This document shows positions 45,851 to 56,777 of a DNA stretch of 64,000 nucleotides, in pieces. Each line of letters starts with the position of its first letter. The first letter of the stretch is position 1. Location of the stretch: assembly GCA_005862225.1 (NCBI GenBank), contig SZXV01000009.1, positions 124,001 to 188,000 of the forward strand. The letters run 5' to 3'. Source of the stretch: Chlorobium sp. Its GTDB lineage: Bacteria; Bacteroidota; Chlorobiia; Chlorobiales; Chlorobiaceae. The notes under the pieces are model-generated. The model searched no databases and was not told the DNA's origin. It was given only the letters and a program-made list of their open reading frames with translations. The translations under genes were made by a program, and so were the position numbers.

Positions 45851-47317
45851 CTATCTTCTCAGCCATTTTTCCGGGTTCTGTTTGATTCTGCCTTTCCATA
45901 TTTCAAAATGCACAACAGAACCACCTTCAGCCATCCTGCCTGAAACTCCCAGCAATTGCTGCGATTTTATAAGCTCATCCTTAACCACATTCAACTGCCC
46001 AAGATTAGCATACACGGTGAGATAAGATTTAGGATGGCGGATAATGACAATATTACCAAAAGTAGGAAGAAACGCTATCTGAACGACTTTACCTCCCGAA
46101 ACAGCTCTTACCTGGGTATTTTCCGGAACAGAAATATCGATACCATTATTGGTGGTCACAATTTTCAGATCCTTGTCTTCGACAGATCCAAACTTTTGAG
46201 CAACAACGCCACTCCTTACCGGCCACGGCAATGAACCTGCGACTGTATCAAAATCAGCAGAAACTCTTTCTAATTCGGGTGAATCTCCACCTGGCACAAC
46301 AGCACCCGGTTTTTCAGGCGTCTTAACCTGTACCTTTTCCGGCTTTTTAATTTCCTTATGGGCGGTATCAGGTACCTGTCCTTGCAATTTTTCTTTCTTT
46401 ATAAGCGCACGCTGCGCCTCAAGACGTTTTGCTTCAAGTCGCTTTGCCTCAAGACGCCTGGCTTCAAGAATTTTTTTCTGGCGTTCACGCTCAACCTCCA
46501 TAGCGCGCTGTTCTGCAAGAATCAACGATTCAATCCTCGATTGCAGTTGACGTCGTTTTTGCTGTACAGCCTCAAGCTGTGCAGCATATTCCTGTTTGTT
46601 TTTCTTCAGGCGATCCAGAACAACCTCTTTTTCTTTTTTACTGACAGCCCACGTCTTTAACTGTCGCTCCTGTTCCCTGACCATTGCTGCTTTTTGCTGA
46701 TAACTTTGCTCAAGCTCAAGGCGAGAGTTTTCAAGTTTGACAGCAACCTGCTGCAATTCATTAACGTCATGGCGAATTGCCCGAGTAAAAAAGCCCATAT
46801 ATTGTGCACGTACAAGAGCATTATTAACCGAACCTGCACCGAAAAGATGTTCAATTTCCCGATTTCCTCCATATTTATACACGGAAACTGCAGTTCTTCG
46901 GAAATCGTCTGAAATTCTGCCGTAAATCTGGCGATTGCCCTCAAGCTTCTGACGGAGTCGATCGATATCGCCATCAAGCTTTTCAAGATAGCTTTGATTC
47001 TGGCTGATAATCCTTTCAAGCACAAGAATCTGGTTACGGATATTTTCCAATGCTTTAAACGACTGAGACTCCCTGCGTGTAGTCAAGTTCAGTTTGGACT
47101 GGTACTCCTTGAGTTGCTGCTTCAAACTCAAGAGATTCTGCTCTACAGCCTGACGCTCTTTCATGATTCTCGATATCTCGCTGTTTTCCGGCACCGCTGC
47201 TGTTGCTGCATGAGGAAAACCAGAAAAAAACAACATCAGAACCGCTGCTATTCGCAACACTCTATACATAAAACCAGGCAAGACAATGCGTTCATAAAAA
47301 TTCTCGGGTATTTTCAT
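45851..47317 (-). CDS. EnvC-like murein hydrolase activator with degenerate LytM domain
   Basis: The 488-residue protein has an N-terminal signal peptide (hydrophobic core [15 protein letters not shown], cleavage after AATA), long coiled coils (about residues 45-290) and a C-terminal M23/LytM domain. The zinc ligands of true M23 peptidases look replaced: NNGIDISV where an HxGxD is expected and YANLGQL in place of YxHL, with VVHFEI kept. That is the inactive EnvC type, which activates amidases at the septum. A middle linker is Lys/Pro-rich, and [19 protein letters not shown] is a tandem pentad repeat. ATG 47317 has AAGG seven to eight bases upstream; Met17 is a possible alternative. Confidence 0.82.
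   Translation of the reverse strand: MKIPENFYERIVLPGFMYRVLRIAAVLMLFFSGFPHAATAAVPENSEISRIMKERQAVEQNLLSLKQQLKEYQSKLNLTTRRESQSFKALENIRNQILVLERIISQNQSYLEKLDGDIDRLRQKLEGNRQIYGRISDDFRRTAVSVYKYGGNREIEHLFGAGSVNNALVRAQYMGFFTRAIRHDVNELQQVAVKLENSRLELEQSYQQKAAMVREQERQLKTWAVSKKEKEVVLDRLKKNKQEYAAQLEAVQQKRRQLQSRIESLILAEQRAMEVERERQKKILEARRLEAKRLEAKRLEAQRALIKKEKLQGQVPDTAHKEIKKPEKVQVKTPEKPGAVVPGGDSPELERVSADFDTVAGSLPWPVRSGVVAQKFGSVEDKDLKIVTTNNGIDISVPENTQVRAVSGGKVVQIAFLPTFGNIVIIRHPKSYLTVYANLGQLNVVKDELIKSQQLLGVSGRMAEGGSVVHFEIWKGRIKQNPEKWLRR
46413..46470 (-). repeat. in-frame 15-bp tandem repeat in the EnvC-like gene
   Basis: A 15-bp unit encoding EAKRL/EARRL is repeated about four times with small changes, in frame, inside the coiled-coil region. 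Repeat-number changes would lengthen the coil by five residues per step. Confidence 0.6.
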
Positions 47318-47490
47318 TCAAATACCTTACGATTAAATTGGCTACAATAAAAACATAGAAAACAGGAAAAGTGTCAGCTCAAGGTAATGGATAAAATCTT
47401 TTCTTCGCAAAGGCGCTGAAAAAAAATAATTTGTTTTTCAGAACATGATAATAATGGTAAATATATGTTTTTCATCAGCGCACCAATTAC

Positions 47491-48762
47491 ATGGACAAAC
47501 TTGTCATCAGAGGTGGACACCGGATATCTGGAAACATAACTGCATCAGGTTCAAAAAATACTTCATTGCCGATAATCGCAGCAACTCTGCTTACCGGAGA
47601 TGGTACATTTTCCCTTCATCGTATTCCTGACCTCCAGGATATCACGACTTTTTCACAACTTTTGCGACATCTTGGATCTGAAATCACATTTTCAGACAAT
47701 ACCCTTCAGATTTCAAACAGAAATGTAAAAAATATTCAAGCGCCTTATGAGCTGGTAAAAAAAATGAGGGCATCAATTTATGTCCTTGGACCTATGCTGG
47801 CAAGGTTTGGTCATGCACGAGTTTCTCTTCCTGGAGGATGCGCTTTCGGGCCGAGACCTATTGACCTGCATTTAATGGCAATGGAAAAACTTGGTGCTAC
47901 AATTAGCATTGAAACCGGATTTATTGATGCCACCATTCATGGGAAAAAACTACAAGGTGGTATTATTGACTTTCCGGTTTCATCTGTCGGGGCAACTGGC
48001 AACGCCTTGATGGCGGCAGTACTCGCCGAGGGAACCACAACCATAAACAATGCGGCGGCTGAACCTGAAATTGTGACACTCTGCAAATTTCTCATAAAAA
48101 TGGGCGCAAAAATCAAGGGAACGGGAACAACCGAACTTGAAATTGAAGGGGCTCATTCGCTCAAGTCCATTGAATTTGATAATGTTTTTGACCGCATCGA
48201 AACCGGTACCCTTCTTGCAGCAGCAGCCATAACAGGAGGAAGTATTACGATCAATAACGTCGATCCTGAACAAATGAAATCGGTGCTTAAAAAATTTATT
48301 CATGCAGGCTGCATCATAGAAACAAGCAACAACAGCATTACACTGAAAAGTCCGGAAAAACTTCTTCCTACTGATGTTACAGCGAAACCTTACCCGGCAT
48401 TTCCGACCGACATGCAAGCACAATGGATTGCACTGATGACTCAGGCAAATGGAATAAGCCATATTACCGACAAGGTATACCATGAGCGATTCAACCATAT
48501 TCCAGAACTGAACAGACTCGGTGCTCATATTGAGATTCACAAAAACCAGGCGATTGTTGACGGCCCAAAACCTCTGTCAGGCGCAATCGTTATGTCAACC
48601 GACCTGAGAGCCTCTGCAAGTCTTGTTCTTGCCGGACTTGTGGCTGAAGGAACGACTGAAGTACTAAGAGTTTATCACCTTGACAGGGGATATGAAAAAA
48701 TTGAAAAGAAACTGAACAGCCTTGGAGCTGATATCAGCCGGGAAAAGTATAATGAGTTTTAG
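47491..48762 (+). CDS. murA: UDP-N-acetylglucosamine 1-carboxyvinyltransferase
   Basis: MurA transfers enolpyruvate from PEP to UDP-GlcNAc, the first committed step of peptidoglycan synthesis. The 423-residue protein starts [23 protein letters not shown] with the conserved catalytic-site Lys and Asn. The fosfomycin-binding Cys117 is in [10 protein letters not shown], so it is expected to be fosfomycin-sensitive. [18 protein letters not shown] and [18 protein letters not shown] complete the family signatures. The tRNA cluster begins 79 bp downstream. Confidence 0.96.
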   Translation: MDKLVIRGGHRISGNITASGSKNTSLPIIAATLLTGDGTFSLHRIPDLQDITTFSQLLRHLGSEITFSDNTLQISNRNVKNIQAPYELVKKMRASIYVLGPMLARFGHARVSLPGGCAFGPRPIDLHLMAMEKLGATISIETGFIDATIHGKKLQGGIIDFPVSSVGATGNALMAAVLAEGTTTINNAAAEPEIVTLCKFLIKMGAKIKGTGTTELEIEGAHSLKSIEFDNVFDRIETGTLLAAAAITGGSITINNVDPEQMKSVLKKFIHAGCIIETSNNSITLKSPEKLLPTDVTAKPYPAFPTDMQAQWIALMTQANGISHITDKVYHERFNHIPELNRLGAHIEIHKNQAIVDGPKPLSGAIVMSTDLRASASLVLAGLVAEGTTEVLRVYHLDRGYEKIEKKLNSLGADISREKYNEF

Positions 48763-48841
48763 TATCAGAGAAAAAGAAGATTATTTTTTTGGATATTCTC
48801 TGTTAAGCATTATATTAACTGCCTCTAAAGCCAAGCGTTGA

Positions 48842-48915
48842 GGGCCCTTAGCTCAGTTGGTCAGAGCAAGCGACTCATAATCGCTGGGTCGTAGGTTCAA
48901 GTCCTACAGGGCCCA
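48842..48915 (+). tRNA. tRNA with CAT anticodon, probably tRNA-Ile2 (lysidine type)
   Basis: A full cloverleaf of 74 nt: acceptor GGGCCCT with AGGGCCC, anticodon stem AGCGA/TCGCT with loop CTCATAA (CAT at 48876-48878), T-arm GTAGG-TTCAAGT-CCTAC. The anticodon arm and the following TGGGTC look like the AUA-decoding tRNA-Ile2 whose C34 becomes lysidine, rather than elongator or initiator tRNA-Met. No 3' CCA is encoded. Met remains possible. Confidence 0.9.
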
Positions 48916-48946
48916 CAGATTGTGAAGTGAAAGAAAATTATTACCT

Positions 48947-49020
48947 GGCGTGTTCGTCTAGTGGCCCAGGACATCGCCCTCTCAAGGCGAAGATCACGGG
49001 TTCGAATCCCGTACACGCTA
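48947..49020 (+). tRNA. tRNA-Glu (CTC)
   Basis: Acceptor GGCGTGT pairs with ACACGCT (G-U at the end), the D-arm TCGTCTAGTGGCCCAGGACA is the typical tRNA-Glu pattern, and the anticodon loop CTCTCAA gives CTC. T-arm ACGGG-TTCGAAT-CCCGT. A CCA follows at 49021-49023, so it is encoded here unlike its neighbours. tRNA-Glu is also the substrate of HemA in this organism; whether this isoacceptor serves it is unknown. Confidence 0.92.
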
Positions 49021-49028
49021 CCATATAT

Positions 49029-49102
49029 GCACCCGTAGCTCAACTGGATAGAGTATCTGACTACGAATCAGACGGTTAGAGGTTCGACTCCTCTCGGGTG
49101 CA
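49029..49102 (+). tRNA. tRNA-Arg (ACG)
   Basis: Acceptor GCACCCG with CGGGTGC, anticodon stem TCTGA/TCAGA with loop CTACGAA (anticodon ACG, read as ICG after deamination), T-arm AGAGG-TTCGACT-CCTCT, discriminator A. No CCA is encoded. It lies 8 bp after the tRNA-Glu. Confidence 0.95.
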
Positions 49103-49112
49103 CGGTAACTAT

Positions 49113-49186
49113 TGAGGAGTGGCCAAATTGGTAAGGCTCCTGATTCTGGATCAGGCAATGTGCAGGTTCGAGTCCTGCCTCCTCAA
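49113..49186 (+). tRNA. tRNA-Gln (CTG)
   Basis: Acceptor TGAGGAG with CTCCTCA, the TGGCCAAATTGGTAAGGC D-arm typical of tRNA-Gln, anticodon stem CCTGA/TCAGG with loop TTCTGGA (CTG), T-arm GCAGG-TTCGAGT-CCTGC. Not followed by encoded CCA (ACA). It closes the run of four tRNA genes, which probably share one transcript. Confidence 0.93.
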
Positions 49187-49240
49187 CAACTCGCTGCTTT
49201 TGTTTATTCCTTCTTATCGAAACACCTCCTTTTCAACACA

Positions 49241-50881
49241 TCAAAAAGATCGTAAGGCTCGAACCCTGTCATAATAGATCTTTCCGCTGGCATTCTGAGT
49301 CCCATCCCCAAAATACTGATCCCAGGCACTACCCGCACTACTTTCAGAAGAACTCCAGTAGTAGCTTCCAACAAAACCACCAACAGCATCTTTATTGAGG
49401 TACAGAATGTTTAATTCATCTTTACTTGGTAAATACCAATCGCTATAGCCATTTAATACTAAATCCTGACATAATTTTGCGGCATAAGAACCACCTCCAT
49501 GATGAAGAATAATAATGCTGGTATTTTCAAATCCCGCACCCAAGGCCGAAATTGTTGCTCCTGTTGCAGAACTACTCATTCCATCATTCCATACAATCCC
49601 TTCGCTTTGATCAAATGGTGCCGCTATAAGACCATGCACCACTGCAGCATCAAAACCGGGATCTCCCGCTTTTAGAAGATATGCGATAATACCACCCTGA
49701 TAGTTTGACCCTATCTTGAGCGCCGCTCCAGTTACCTCAAACCTTACAGCACAAGAGTCAACCGTGGTATTGCTGGAATCTTTAGCCAGAAACGTCACCG
49801 TTGTGAGCCCATAAACCTCTGTTGGTGTTCCTGTTACAGCTCCTGTTGTGGAATCAAGTTTCAAGCCTGGAGGAAGGTTGCCGGATTGTACACTGAAAGA
49901 ATATGGCGGTCGAGCAGGAGTCTGAGAAAAAGGCATAAAACTTTTTATGGTTTCCCCAATAATCAAATGCCGAACCTCAGCAGTGTTCGTCAATGTCGAT
50001 GATCCAAGCACCGTAAAGCTGACAGCACTCGAAGCAACAATAGCATTGTCTTTGCTTTTCGCTGAAAAAATAACCTCTCTCGCCCCTTGAGTCTCGTTTG
50101 GGATACCGCTTACCGTGCCATTAAGAGGGTCAAGAGTCAAGCCGGCTGGCAATGTGCCTGAACTGACTGCATATACATAAGATCTTTTTCCACCAACAAC
50201 TACAAGCGGAGTAAAACTCATCATTTTGTCTTTTTTCAGAATCCGGGATCTCTGATTGATTGTTGTTGCCGGAGGAGCACTTGAAAGAAAATCTTCCACG
50301 CTCATAATCATAACAACACCGCTTTTTTTTTGAGGAGACGCAGATGGCAGAGAGGCCGACGCCTGACTATTCTGGGTAGAATTGCTCTGAACTCCCCCTG
50401 ATGCCGCCATAAACCCTGCGAGTAAACTTCCGGTTCTGTAGCTATATGGCGCCGAGTTTTCTTCACTGGCAAGTAAAGAACTCAACAGAATTGGCGCAAC
50501 TATATTTTCACTCAAGCCCTTTACCTGCATTTCTTCATCACAATCGGCGAGCGATGTGTTCCTGTCCGCAATGTTTTTTTCTTGATTGCGGTTGATTGTA
50601 TTATTTAGCTTACTCACTCGCCCCTCACATACTGAAGCAAGAGAGAACACTGAAGTCCGTGGCACTGCTATCCTGCACTCTCCTTCAGAGTCCATTGGCG
50701 GACTTTGTGTCAGAACTTTATCCCCTGGCATAAAATTTGCAGTTAAGGCAGTAATTACCTGAGAAGCAATAACCGACGTAAACATTCCTGGAACAAATTG
50801 AAAAAAGGCAACAATAATTAAACAAATAAACCCCAGCTTAATACCAATGGCAGAATAATGGTGGTTTTTAAAAAAATTCAT
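49241..50881 (-). CDS. putative-Ig and DUF1566 (Lcl-like) surface protein
   Basis: The 546-residue protein starts with a membrane helix or uncleaved signal (IKLGFICLIIVAFFQFVPG). A low-complexity Ser-rich region follows, then two putative-Ig (He-PIG) repeats (about residues 215-305 and 310-400), recognised by SSGTLPAGLTLDPLNGTVSGIP and SGNLPPGLKLDSTTGAVTGTP. The C-terminus is a DUF1566/Lcl domain with GYSDWYLPSKDELNILY and YYWSSSESSAGSAWDQYFGDG, ending in a short RVRALRSF. These domains occur in exported, adhesion-like proteins; the function is unknown. It is on the strand opposite to the tRNAs. Confidence 0.8.
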   Translation of the reverse strand: MNFFKNHHYSAIGIKLGFICLIIVAFFQFVPGMFTSVIASQVITALTANFMPGDKVLTQSPPMDSEGECRIAVPRTSVFSLASVCEGRVSKLNNTINRNQEKNIADRNTSLADCDEEMQVKGLSENIVAPILLSSLLASEENSAPYSYRTGSLLAGFMAASGGVQSNSTQNSQASASLPSASPQKKSGVVMIMSVEDFLSSAPPATTINQRSRILKKDKMMSFTPLVVVGGKRSYVYAVSSGTLPAGLTLDPLNGTVSGIPNETQGAREVIFSAKSKDNAIVASSAVSFTVLGSSTLTNTAEVRHLIIGETIKSFMPFSQTPARPPYSFSVQSGNLPPGLKLDSTTGAVTGTPTEVYGLTTVTFLAKDSSNTTVDSCAVRFEVTGAALKIGSNYQGGIIAYLLKAGDPGFDAAVVHGLIAAPFDQSEGIVWNDGMSSSATGATISALGAGFENTSIIILHHGGGSYAAKLCQDLVLNGYSDWYLPSKDELNILYLNKDAVGGFVGSYYWSSSESSAGSAWDQYFGDGTQNASGKIYYDRVRALRSF

Positions 50882-51293
50882 AATGGTCGTTATGGAGTTT
50901 ATAGCACGTCCATCTTTGCAGGATATTTTTGCATCGATGATATGTGACTTCTATTCGACAAAGATTGATGATAATTACAACAGTGAAACATGCGGCGGAT
51001 GAGCATTTGCAAGAAACATTCTTGGTTTCAACAAGCAAACATACACTTCAATTATCAATTTAATTCTTTTTATGCGATCATTAACCAGTTTATGATCAAT
51101 CTCCAAGAAAGAGGTCAGGGGAACAAGACCATTGGAGGAAACAATCTGTATCAGTTTGAATAAAAACCGGTTATTATGGAAAAGCCATCCATCTTTTTTC
51201 AATACTGAGTAGACTGGCAAACATTTTAACAAAAAAAAAGAGACAGAACTTTCATTCTGCCTCTTAAGAATAAGAAACCGAAAACACGGAAAC
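50882..51293. other. 412-bp intergenic region holding a reverse-strand terminator
   Basis: Apart from the terminator at 51231-51265 nothing was recognised here. The 50975-51460 reverse open frame runs across the lipoprotein gene in another frame and has no domain I recognise. Confidence 0.4.
51231..51265 (-). terminator. rho-independent terminator of the small lipoprotein gene
   Basis: On the reverse strand AAGAGGCAGAA pairs with TTCTGTCTCTT (forward 51255-51265 and 51238-51248; one G-U), followed by a run of nine T. It lies 28 bp after the lipoprotein stop. Confidence 0.9.
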
Positions 51294-51509
51294 TTATTTT
51301 GCTGCTGGCGCTGCTGGTGCTGCGGCAGGTGCTGCTGGTGCGGCAGGTGCTGCTGGTGCTTCTGCTGCTGGTGCGGCAGGTGCTGCTGGCGCTGCTGGTG
51401 CTGCTGCAGGAGCTTCGACAGGAGCTTCAACAGGAGCTTCAGCTTTTTTTGCGCAGCCAACGAAAGAGACTGAGCTTAAAAGAAAGAGGAAAATGAAAAG
51501 TTTTTTCAT
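51294..51509 (-). CDS. small Ala/Pro/Glu-rich lipoprotein
   Basis: The 71-residue product has a lipoprotein signal peptide (KKLFIFLFLLSSVSFVGC; the Cys is residue 19) and then almost only Ala, Pro and Glu in repeats like APAAPAAPAA and EAPVEAP. The mature part is an extended, low-complexity spacer. The DNA is a string of near-identical 9- to 12-bp units, so copy number can vary. Its own terminator lies behind it and AT-rich sequence in front. The function is unknown; similar small lipoproteins may act as envelope spacers. Confidence 0.78.
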   Translation of the reverse strand: MKKLFIFLFLLSSVSFVGCAKKAEAPVEAPVEAPAAAPAAPAAPAAPAAEAPAAPAAPAAPAAAPAAPAAK

Positions 51510-51651
51510 TGCTATGATTATTTTTGTTGTTTGATAATTGACAGCTTCATCAGCTCTCGAATAATAAAAAAAAACAGAGACTTTTCAAAAGCCTACTGCA
51601 AGGCGGAATATGCAAAAAATTTCCACATCCCTTCCTTAATAAATGATTTTT

Positions 51652-54222
51652 TTATTCAACAAGCAACTCTAATTCAGCTTTTTCAAGCTCATGGAAGTTG
51701 AGGTATTGATAAATCCCTTTTTCCTGTCCACCAGAAAGATACCGACTGAAAATTTCCATATATTCATCCTTGTTCGGTAAATGACCAAGCAGAGCGCATA
51801 CTGCTGCAAGCTCAGCCGAACCAAGATAGACCTGCGCGCCATCTCCCAGCCGGTTATCAAAATTCCTTGTGCTTGTTGAAAAAACCACAGCATTATCAGC
51901 TACTCTTGCCTGATTACCCATACAAAGGGAACATCCTGGTTGTTCAATCCGGGCTCCAGATGCGCCAAAAACTGAGTAATAACCCTCCTCTATGAGTTTT
52001 TTCATATCCATCTTTGTAGGAGGCACAATCCAGAGTTTGACCGGCACCGCTCCTTTATTTCTTAAAATTTCACCGAGAGCCCGGAAATGGCCAATATTTG
52101 TCATGCAGCTTCCAACAAATACCTCATCAATAACTTTTGGAGTCTTCTCATCAAGAAGTACCTCACTGAGCGTTTTGACATCGTCAGGATCATTGGGGCA
52201 GGCAAGAATCGGTTCGGTGATTTTTCCCATATCAATCTCAAGAACTGCTGCATACTCAGCATCAGCATCTGGAACCAGAAGAACAGGATTATCAAGCCAT
52301 TCCTGCATTTTGCCTATACGACGCTGCAAAGTATCAGGATTGCCATATCCGTCCTCAATCATCTGCTCAAGCAGTTTAACATTGGAGCGGAGATATTCAA
52401 TAACAGGATCTTTATCCAGTCGCACTGTACATGCCGCTGCACTCCGTTCAGCAGATGCATCACTGAGTTCAAAAGCCTGCTCGACCTTGAGTTTCGGCAA
52501 ACCCTCAATTTCAAGAATGCGTCCGGCAAAAACATTCTTTTTGCCTTTCTTTTCAACGGTCAGCAATCCGCGTTTGATGGCCTCATAAGGAATCGCATTA
52601 ACCAGATCGCGCAGGGTAATCCCCTTCTGTAACTCACCCGTAAACCGAACAAGCACCGACTCCGGCACATTCAGCGGCATTGTTCCGGTAACACCGGCAA
52701 AAGCTACGAGACCAGACCCGGCAGGAAAAGAAATACCAACAGGAAAACGTGTATGGGAATCAGCGCCGGTACCAAGCGTATCCGGCAGCACCATACGATT
52801 CAACCAGGTATGGATAACGCCATCGCCAGGCTTAAGTGCAACGCCACCCCTGCTCATGATAAAATATGGCAGACTTCTGTGCAGCTTTACATCAGATGGC
52901 TTTGGATAGGCCGATGTGTGACAAAAACTTTGCATCACGAGATCAGCACTGAAGCTCAAGGCAGCAAACTCCTTAACCTCATCACGCGTCATTGCTCCAG
53001 TCGTGTCCTGCGAACCAACCGTCAGCGTCTCAGGCTCAACGTACATACCAGGACGCACTCCGGAAAGACCACAAGCCCTGCCGATCATTTTCTGGGCAAG
53101 CGTATAACCTTTTCCGGTATCCTCTGGCTGTTCAGGACTGAGAAAATAATTATCTGCACCAAGACCCAGCACTTTTCTTGCTTTTCTGGTCAGCGTCCTG
53201 CCGATAATCAGTGGAATACGCCCACCGGCACGCACCTCATCCTCAATGGTGTTTGGCGCAAGCTCAAAACGAGAAACAACTTCGCCATTCTTCACTATAG
53301 TTCCTTTGGACAAATCAACATCTATGACATCACCCATTTCCAGAGCCGCTACATCAGTCTGAATCGGCAACGCACCCGAATCCTCGGCTGTATTGAAAAA
53401 AATTGGGGCAATGATACTTCCAATTATAACGCCACCGGTTCGTTTATTCGGGACAGCAGGAATATCGTTGCCAATATGCCACTGAACAGAGTTGATTCCT
53501 GATTTGCGGCTCGATCCTGTACCAACAACATCACCGACATACGCAAGTGGATGACCTTTCGTTTTCAGGTTGGCAATTGTTTGAATCGGATTGGCAATTT
53601 TTGCACCAAGCATACAACGGGCATGAAGCGGAATATCACTGCGGGTAAATGCCTCGCTTGCTGGTGAAAGATCGTCGGTATTGGTTTCACCTGGCACCTT
53701 GAAAACCGTAAGTGTCATTTTTTCAGGAAGAAGTGGCTTGGAGGTAAACCACTCCGCTTCTGCCCATGATTTGAGTACTTCTTCAGCGTAATGGTTGATT
53801 TTCGAAAGATCAACCACGGCATCAAAAAGATCATAAACCAGAAGAGTCTTTTTTAACATCGCAGCAGCCTCGCTGCATATTGACGAATCATTATGACTAA
53901 GCGCGTCCACTAAAGGCTTGACATTATAACCACCAAGCATCGTGCCAAGAATTCTGACCGCTTCTGTATTACTGATCACAGAACAGGATACCTCACCTTT
54001 AAGAATACCATCCAGAAATGCGGCTTTTTCAAAGGCGGCATCATCAACTCCCGGACTGATATGCTCAATAAATAACTCCAGCAGATATTCCTTTTCCTCG
54101 ACAACCTCCTGTTGAAGCAGTCCAACAAGTGAGCGCGCCTGTTCAGCGGTTAACGGTAACGGTGGAATGTTAAGTTTCGCACGCTCTTCGGTATGCGCAC
54201 GATATTGGTCTACAAGACTCAT
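51652..54222 (-). CDS. acnB: aconitate hydratase B
   Basis: The 856-residue protein is the AcnB-type aconitase: HEAT-like domain first ([23 protein letters not shown]), the swivel domain ([25 protein letters not shown]) placed before the catalytic domains, and the three cluster cysteines (one near [16 protein letters not shown], two in [10 protein letters not shown] and [14 protein letters not shown]). It interconverts citrate and isocitrate; in green sulfur bacteria this serves the reductive TCA cycle for CO2 fixation. Start ATG 54222 has AGGGAG upstream and the standard N-terminus; the frame continues to 54324 without AcnB-like sequence. Confidence 0.95.
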   Translation of the reverse strand: MSLVDQYRAHTEERAKLNIPPLPLTAEQARSLVGLLQQEVVEEKEYLLELFIEHISPGVDDAAFEKAAFLDGILKGEVSCSVISNTEAVRILGTMLGGYNVKPLVDALSHNDSSICSEAAAMLKKTLLVYDLFDAVVDLSKINHYAEEVLKSWAEAEWFTSKPLLPEKMTLTVFKVPGETNTDDLSPASEAFTRSDIPLHARCMLGAKIANPIQTIANLKTKGHPLAYVGDVVGTGSSRKSGINSVQWHIGNDIPAVPNKRTGGVIIGSIIAPIFFNTAEDSGALPIQTDVAALEMGDVIDVDLSKGTIVKNGEVVSRFELAPNTIEDEVRAGGRIPLIIGRTLTRKARKVLGLGADNYFLSPEQPEDTGKGYTLAQKMIGRACGLSGVRPGMYVEPETLTVGSQDTTGAMTRDEVKEFAALSFSADLVMQSFCHTSAYPKPSDVKLHRSLPYFIMSRGGVALKPGDGVIHTWLNRMVLPDTLGTGADSHTRFPVGISFPAGSGLVAFAGVTGTMPLNVPESVLVRFTGELQKGITLRDLVNAIPYEAIKRGLLTVEKKGKKNVFAGRILEIEGLPKLKVEQAFELSDASAERSAAACTVRLDKDPVIEYLRSNVKLLEQMIEDGYGNPDTLQRRIGKMQEWLDNPVLLVPDADAEYAAVLEIDMGKITEPILACPNDPDDVKTLSEVLLDEKTPKVIDEVFVGSCMTNIGHFRALGEILRNKGAVPVKLWIVPPTKMDMKKLIEEGYYSVFGASGARIEQPGCSLCMGNQARVADNAVVFSTSTRNFDNRLGDGAQVYLGSAELAAVCALLGHLPNKDEYMEIFSRYLSGGQEKGIYQYLNFHELEKAELELLVE

Positions 54223-54468
54223 AAAGTCAATCTCCCTATTGTTTATGGGTTGGGTGAAACAAATATGCCGAGCAAAAAAAAATGATGGTACATCAAGCCT
54301 TCCGTCAGGCAATGAGCAGTGCATTTAATAATACCATAACCGCCTTTTAAAAAAAAGAATTGCCCTCCTCCCGGCTCCTTTGATGCCTCAGTTTTTCAGG
54401 TAAAACACTAATACCACCAATTTCTATAAGGGAGAAATTACAAAACAAAGATTATTCAACACAACGAT

Positions 54469-55494
54469 TTAACAAATCAACATGCTGTCTCCGTAACTGA
54501 GAAATAAATATCCATGTTCAAGCGCTTCCTTGTAGGCATTGCGCAGGTTATCAGTGCCGGCATAAGCTGCCGTAAGCATTAATACCGTTGAACGCGGAGC
54601 ATGAAAATTCGTCAGAAGAGCATCAATTACTCTGAACTCATAACCGGGATAGATAAAAATATCAGCTTCGCCAGTTAACGAATCATCTCCCGAAAAATCC
54701 TGAAGATACTTCCCCGCATGTTCCAAAGCTCTCGTAACGGTAGTGCCAACAGCAATAACCCTGCCTCCTGAGGCTTTTACCCTGTTAATTTTTTCAATGC
54801 TTTCTGACGGGACAGAATAAAACTCACGATGCATGACATGTTCCTGAAACGACTCCACCCGAATGGGCAGAAATGTGCCAAGACCCACATGCAAAGCGAG
54901 TGTTGCAATCTCAATACCCTTATTGGTTATTTTATTAATAATTTCCGGAGTCATGTTCAGCGATGCTGTAGGAGCAGCCACAGAACCCGGTAATTCGGCA
55001 AACACCGTCTGGTATCGCTCCCGATCTATCTCTTCTGCATCCCTTTTTAAATATGGAGGAATAGACACATCTCCAAACTGTTCAAAAAGGGTTGCCAACA
55101 CTCCCCCGTTCCGCATCTCAATGCGGGCAATCCCGTCATTCACAATATCAACAACGAGCAATTCATGACCATGAGCCTGGAGTCTATCGCCCTTCTTCAA
55201 CCTTCCGCGATAGAGAACCAGGCTTTGCGGCTCCCTGTGTTTTTCCAGCAGCATCAACTCAATCTTTGCGCCGGTGGGCTTTACTGCAAACATTCGGGCC
55301 GAAACAACCTTTGTATTGTTTATGACAAGCAGGTCGCCTTTTTGCAAAAAAGCATCTATTCCGGCATAAAACGTATGTGTAATAAGGCCTGAGCGGCGAT
55401 CCATTGCCAGAAGACGAGTTGATCCTCGCTCCAAAGGAGGATATTTGGCTATCTTTTCCTCAACAAGAGGGTAATCAAAATCATCGACTCTCAT
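54469..55494 (-). CDS. queA: tRNA preQ1 ribosyltransferase-isomerase QueA
   Basis: A 341-residue SAM:tRNA ribosyltransferase-isomerase, which puts the epoxycyclopentane ring on preQ1 in tRNA to make epoxyqueuosine. [25 protein letters not shown] begins it; [16 protein letters not shown] (where the family has [14 protein letters not shown], here Ala-Ser-Leu-Asn-Met), [14 protein letters not shown] and [18 protein letters not shown] follow. The change in the active-site segment (usual GLHFT) is noted but the rest is intact. Its ATG overlaps the hisD stop (ATGA), so the two are translated together. Confidence 0.93.
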   Translation of the reverse strand: MRVDDFDYPLVEEKIAKYPPLERGSTRLLAMDRRSGLITHTFYAGIDAFLQKGDLLVINNTKVVSARMFAVKPTGAKIELMLLEKHREPQSLVLYRGRLKKGDRLQAHGHELLVVDIVNDGIARIEMRNGGVLATLFEQFGDVSIPPYLKRDAEEIDRERYQTVFAELPGSVAAPTASLNMTPEIINKITNKGIEIATLALHVGLGTFLPIRVESFQEHVMHREFYSVPSESIEKINRVKASGGRVIAVGTTVTRALEHAGKYLQDFSGDDSLTGEADIFIYPGYEFRVIDALLTNFHAPRSTVLMLTAAYAGTDNLRNAYKEALEHGYLFLSYGDSMLIC

Positions 55495-56777
55495 AACGTT
55501 TTCAATCTTTCCCGGATAGCCTCGGCATGAGCCTGAAGCCCTTCATGATCTGCAAAAGCAGCAATTTTTTCCCCACAACGAGACAACTGATTTTTTGAAT
55601 AGGAGATAATCGACGTATGCTTGACAAAGTCACGGACAGAAAGTGGCGAAAAAAACCTGGCAGTTCCACTTGTTGGCAACGTATGGTTTGGGCCTGCATA
55701 ATAATCACCAACGGTTTCGCAAGAGTATCCCCCCATAAAAATAGCACCGGCATGATGAAGAAAGGGGAGAATATCCCATGGATGATCAACATGAAGCTCC
55801 AGATGCTCAGGAGCGATCATATCAGACACAACACAGGCCTCTTCAAGCGATCCGACAAGAACAATGGCTCCGTTGTTCTGCAGAGAGGTGCTGATAATGT
55901 CCCGCCGCAGCATTGACGCCAAACGAGTTTCGGCACAATCCCTCACTTTCGCTGCCAACTGCGCAGAATTGGTGATCAATACCGCAGACGCATCAGGATC
56001 ATGTTCAGCCTGTGCAAACATATCAAGCACAATAAAGTCAGGATTGGCAGATTCATCCGCAATAATAACAACTTCAGATGGACCCGCGATACTGTCAATA
56101 GCAACATGACCAAAGACCTGCTTTTTGGCAAGTGCAACGTATTTATTTCCCGGGCCGGTAATAATATCAACCTTTGGAATAGTTTCCGTTCCATAAGCAA
56201 AAGCCGCTATTGCCTGGGCGCCACCAAGTTTGTAAACTGAGTGTATACCTGCAACTGCGGCAGCGGCAAGAATATTGGCACTGACTTCCCCTGAATCGTC
56301 ACAGGGAGTGGTTATAAAAATATCTTTTACCCCGGCGACTTTCGCCGGTGCTGCGTTCATCAGCAGCGATGAAGGATAAGAAGCCTTTCCGCCCGGCACA
56401 TAGAGCATCGCTTTTTCCATGGGAGTCACCCGCTGACCAAGCACCACCCCACCATCAGCTTCATAAAAAAAACTTTTTTCCACTTCATGCTGATGAAACC
56501 GGACAATATTGGCATACGCCTCTTCAAGCACGGCAAGGAAAGCGGAATCTGCATTTCTGTATGCCTCATCTATGGCATCGGAAGGAACCTGCATTGTCGA
56601 CAACCGGATACCCTGAAACCGCTCGGTATAGTCCAGCACAGCACGATCTCCCTGCTGGCGGACCTGCTGCAGAATTTCATCCACTGCAGAATGAACAGAA
56701 AGATCAAAGGTAACACTCCTGCTTAATTGCTTTTTCAGGGCTGAACGCTCTTCAGCAAAAGAATAAACGTGTAACAC
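55491..56777 (-). CDS. hisD: histidinol dehydrogenase
   Basis: The 428-residue zinc enzyme oxidises L-histidinol to histidine in two NAD-dependent steps. The signatures are [33 protein letters not shown], the nucleotide-binding [56 protein letters not shown] with zinc ligands, and [18 protein letters not shown]. It is first of a two-gene unit with queA. A 50-bp gap separates its start from the region before mreB. Confidence 0.97.
   Translation of the reverse strand: MLHVYSFAEERSALKKQLSRSVTFDLSVHSAVDEILQQVRQQGDRAVLDYTERFQGIRLSTMQVPSDAIDEAYRNADSAFLAVLEEAYANIVRFHQHEVEKSFFYEADGGVVLGQRVTPMEKAMLYVPGGKASYPSSLLMNAAPAKVAGVKDIFITTPCDDSGEVSANILAAAAVAGIHSVYKLGGAQAIAAFAYGTETIPKVDIITGPGNKYVALAKKQVFGHVAIDSIAGPSEVVIIADESANPDFIVLDMFAQAEHDPDASAVLITNSAQLAAKVRDCAETRLASMLRRDIISTSLQNNGAIVLVGSLEEACVVSDMIAPEHLELHVDHPWDILPFLHHAGAIFMGGYSCETVGDYYAGPNHTLPTSGTARFFSPLSVRDFVKHTSIISYSKNQLSRCGEKIAAFADHEGLQAHAEAIRERLKTL

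Noticed and set aside
50975-51460. 161-codon reverse open frame with Gln/Leu repeats
   Set aside because: It reads the Ala/Pro lipoprotein repeats in another frame; the lipoprotein frame has a proper lipobox and terminator.
52753-53502. 249-codon forward open frame
   Set aside because: It is antisense to acnB, which is certain; codon pattern is that of a shadow.
54419-54439. Inverted repeat AATTTCT/AGAAATT between queA and acnB
   Set aside because: Short, AT-rich and without a T-run; cannot be told from chance.
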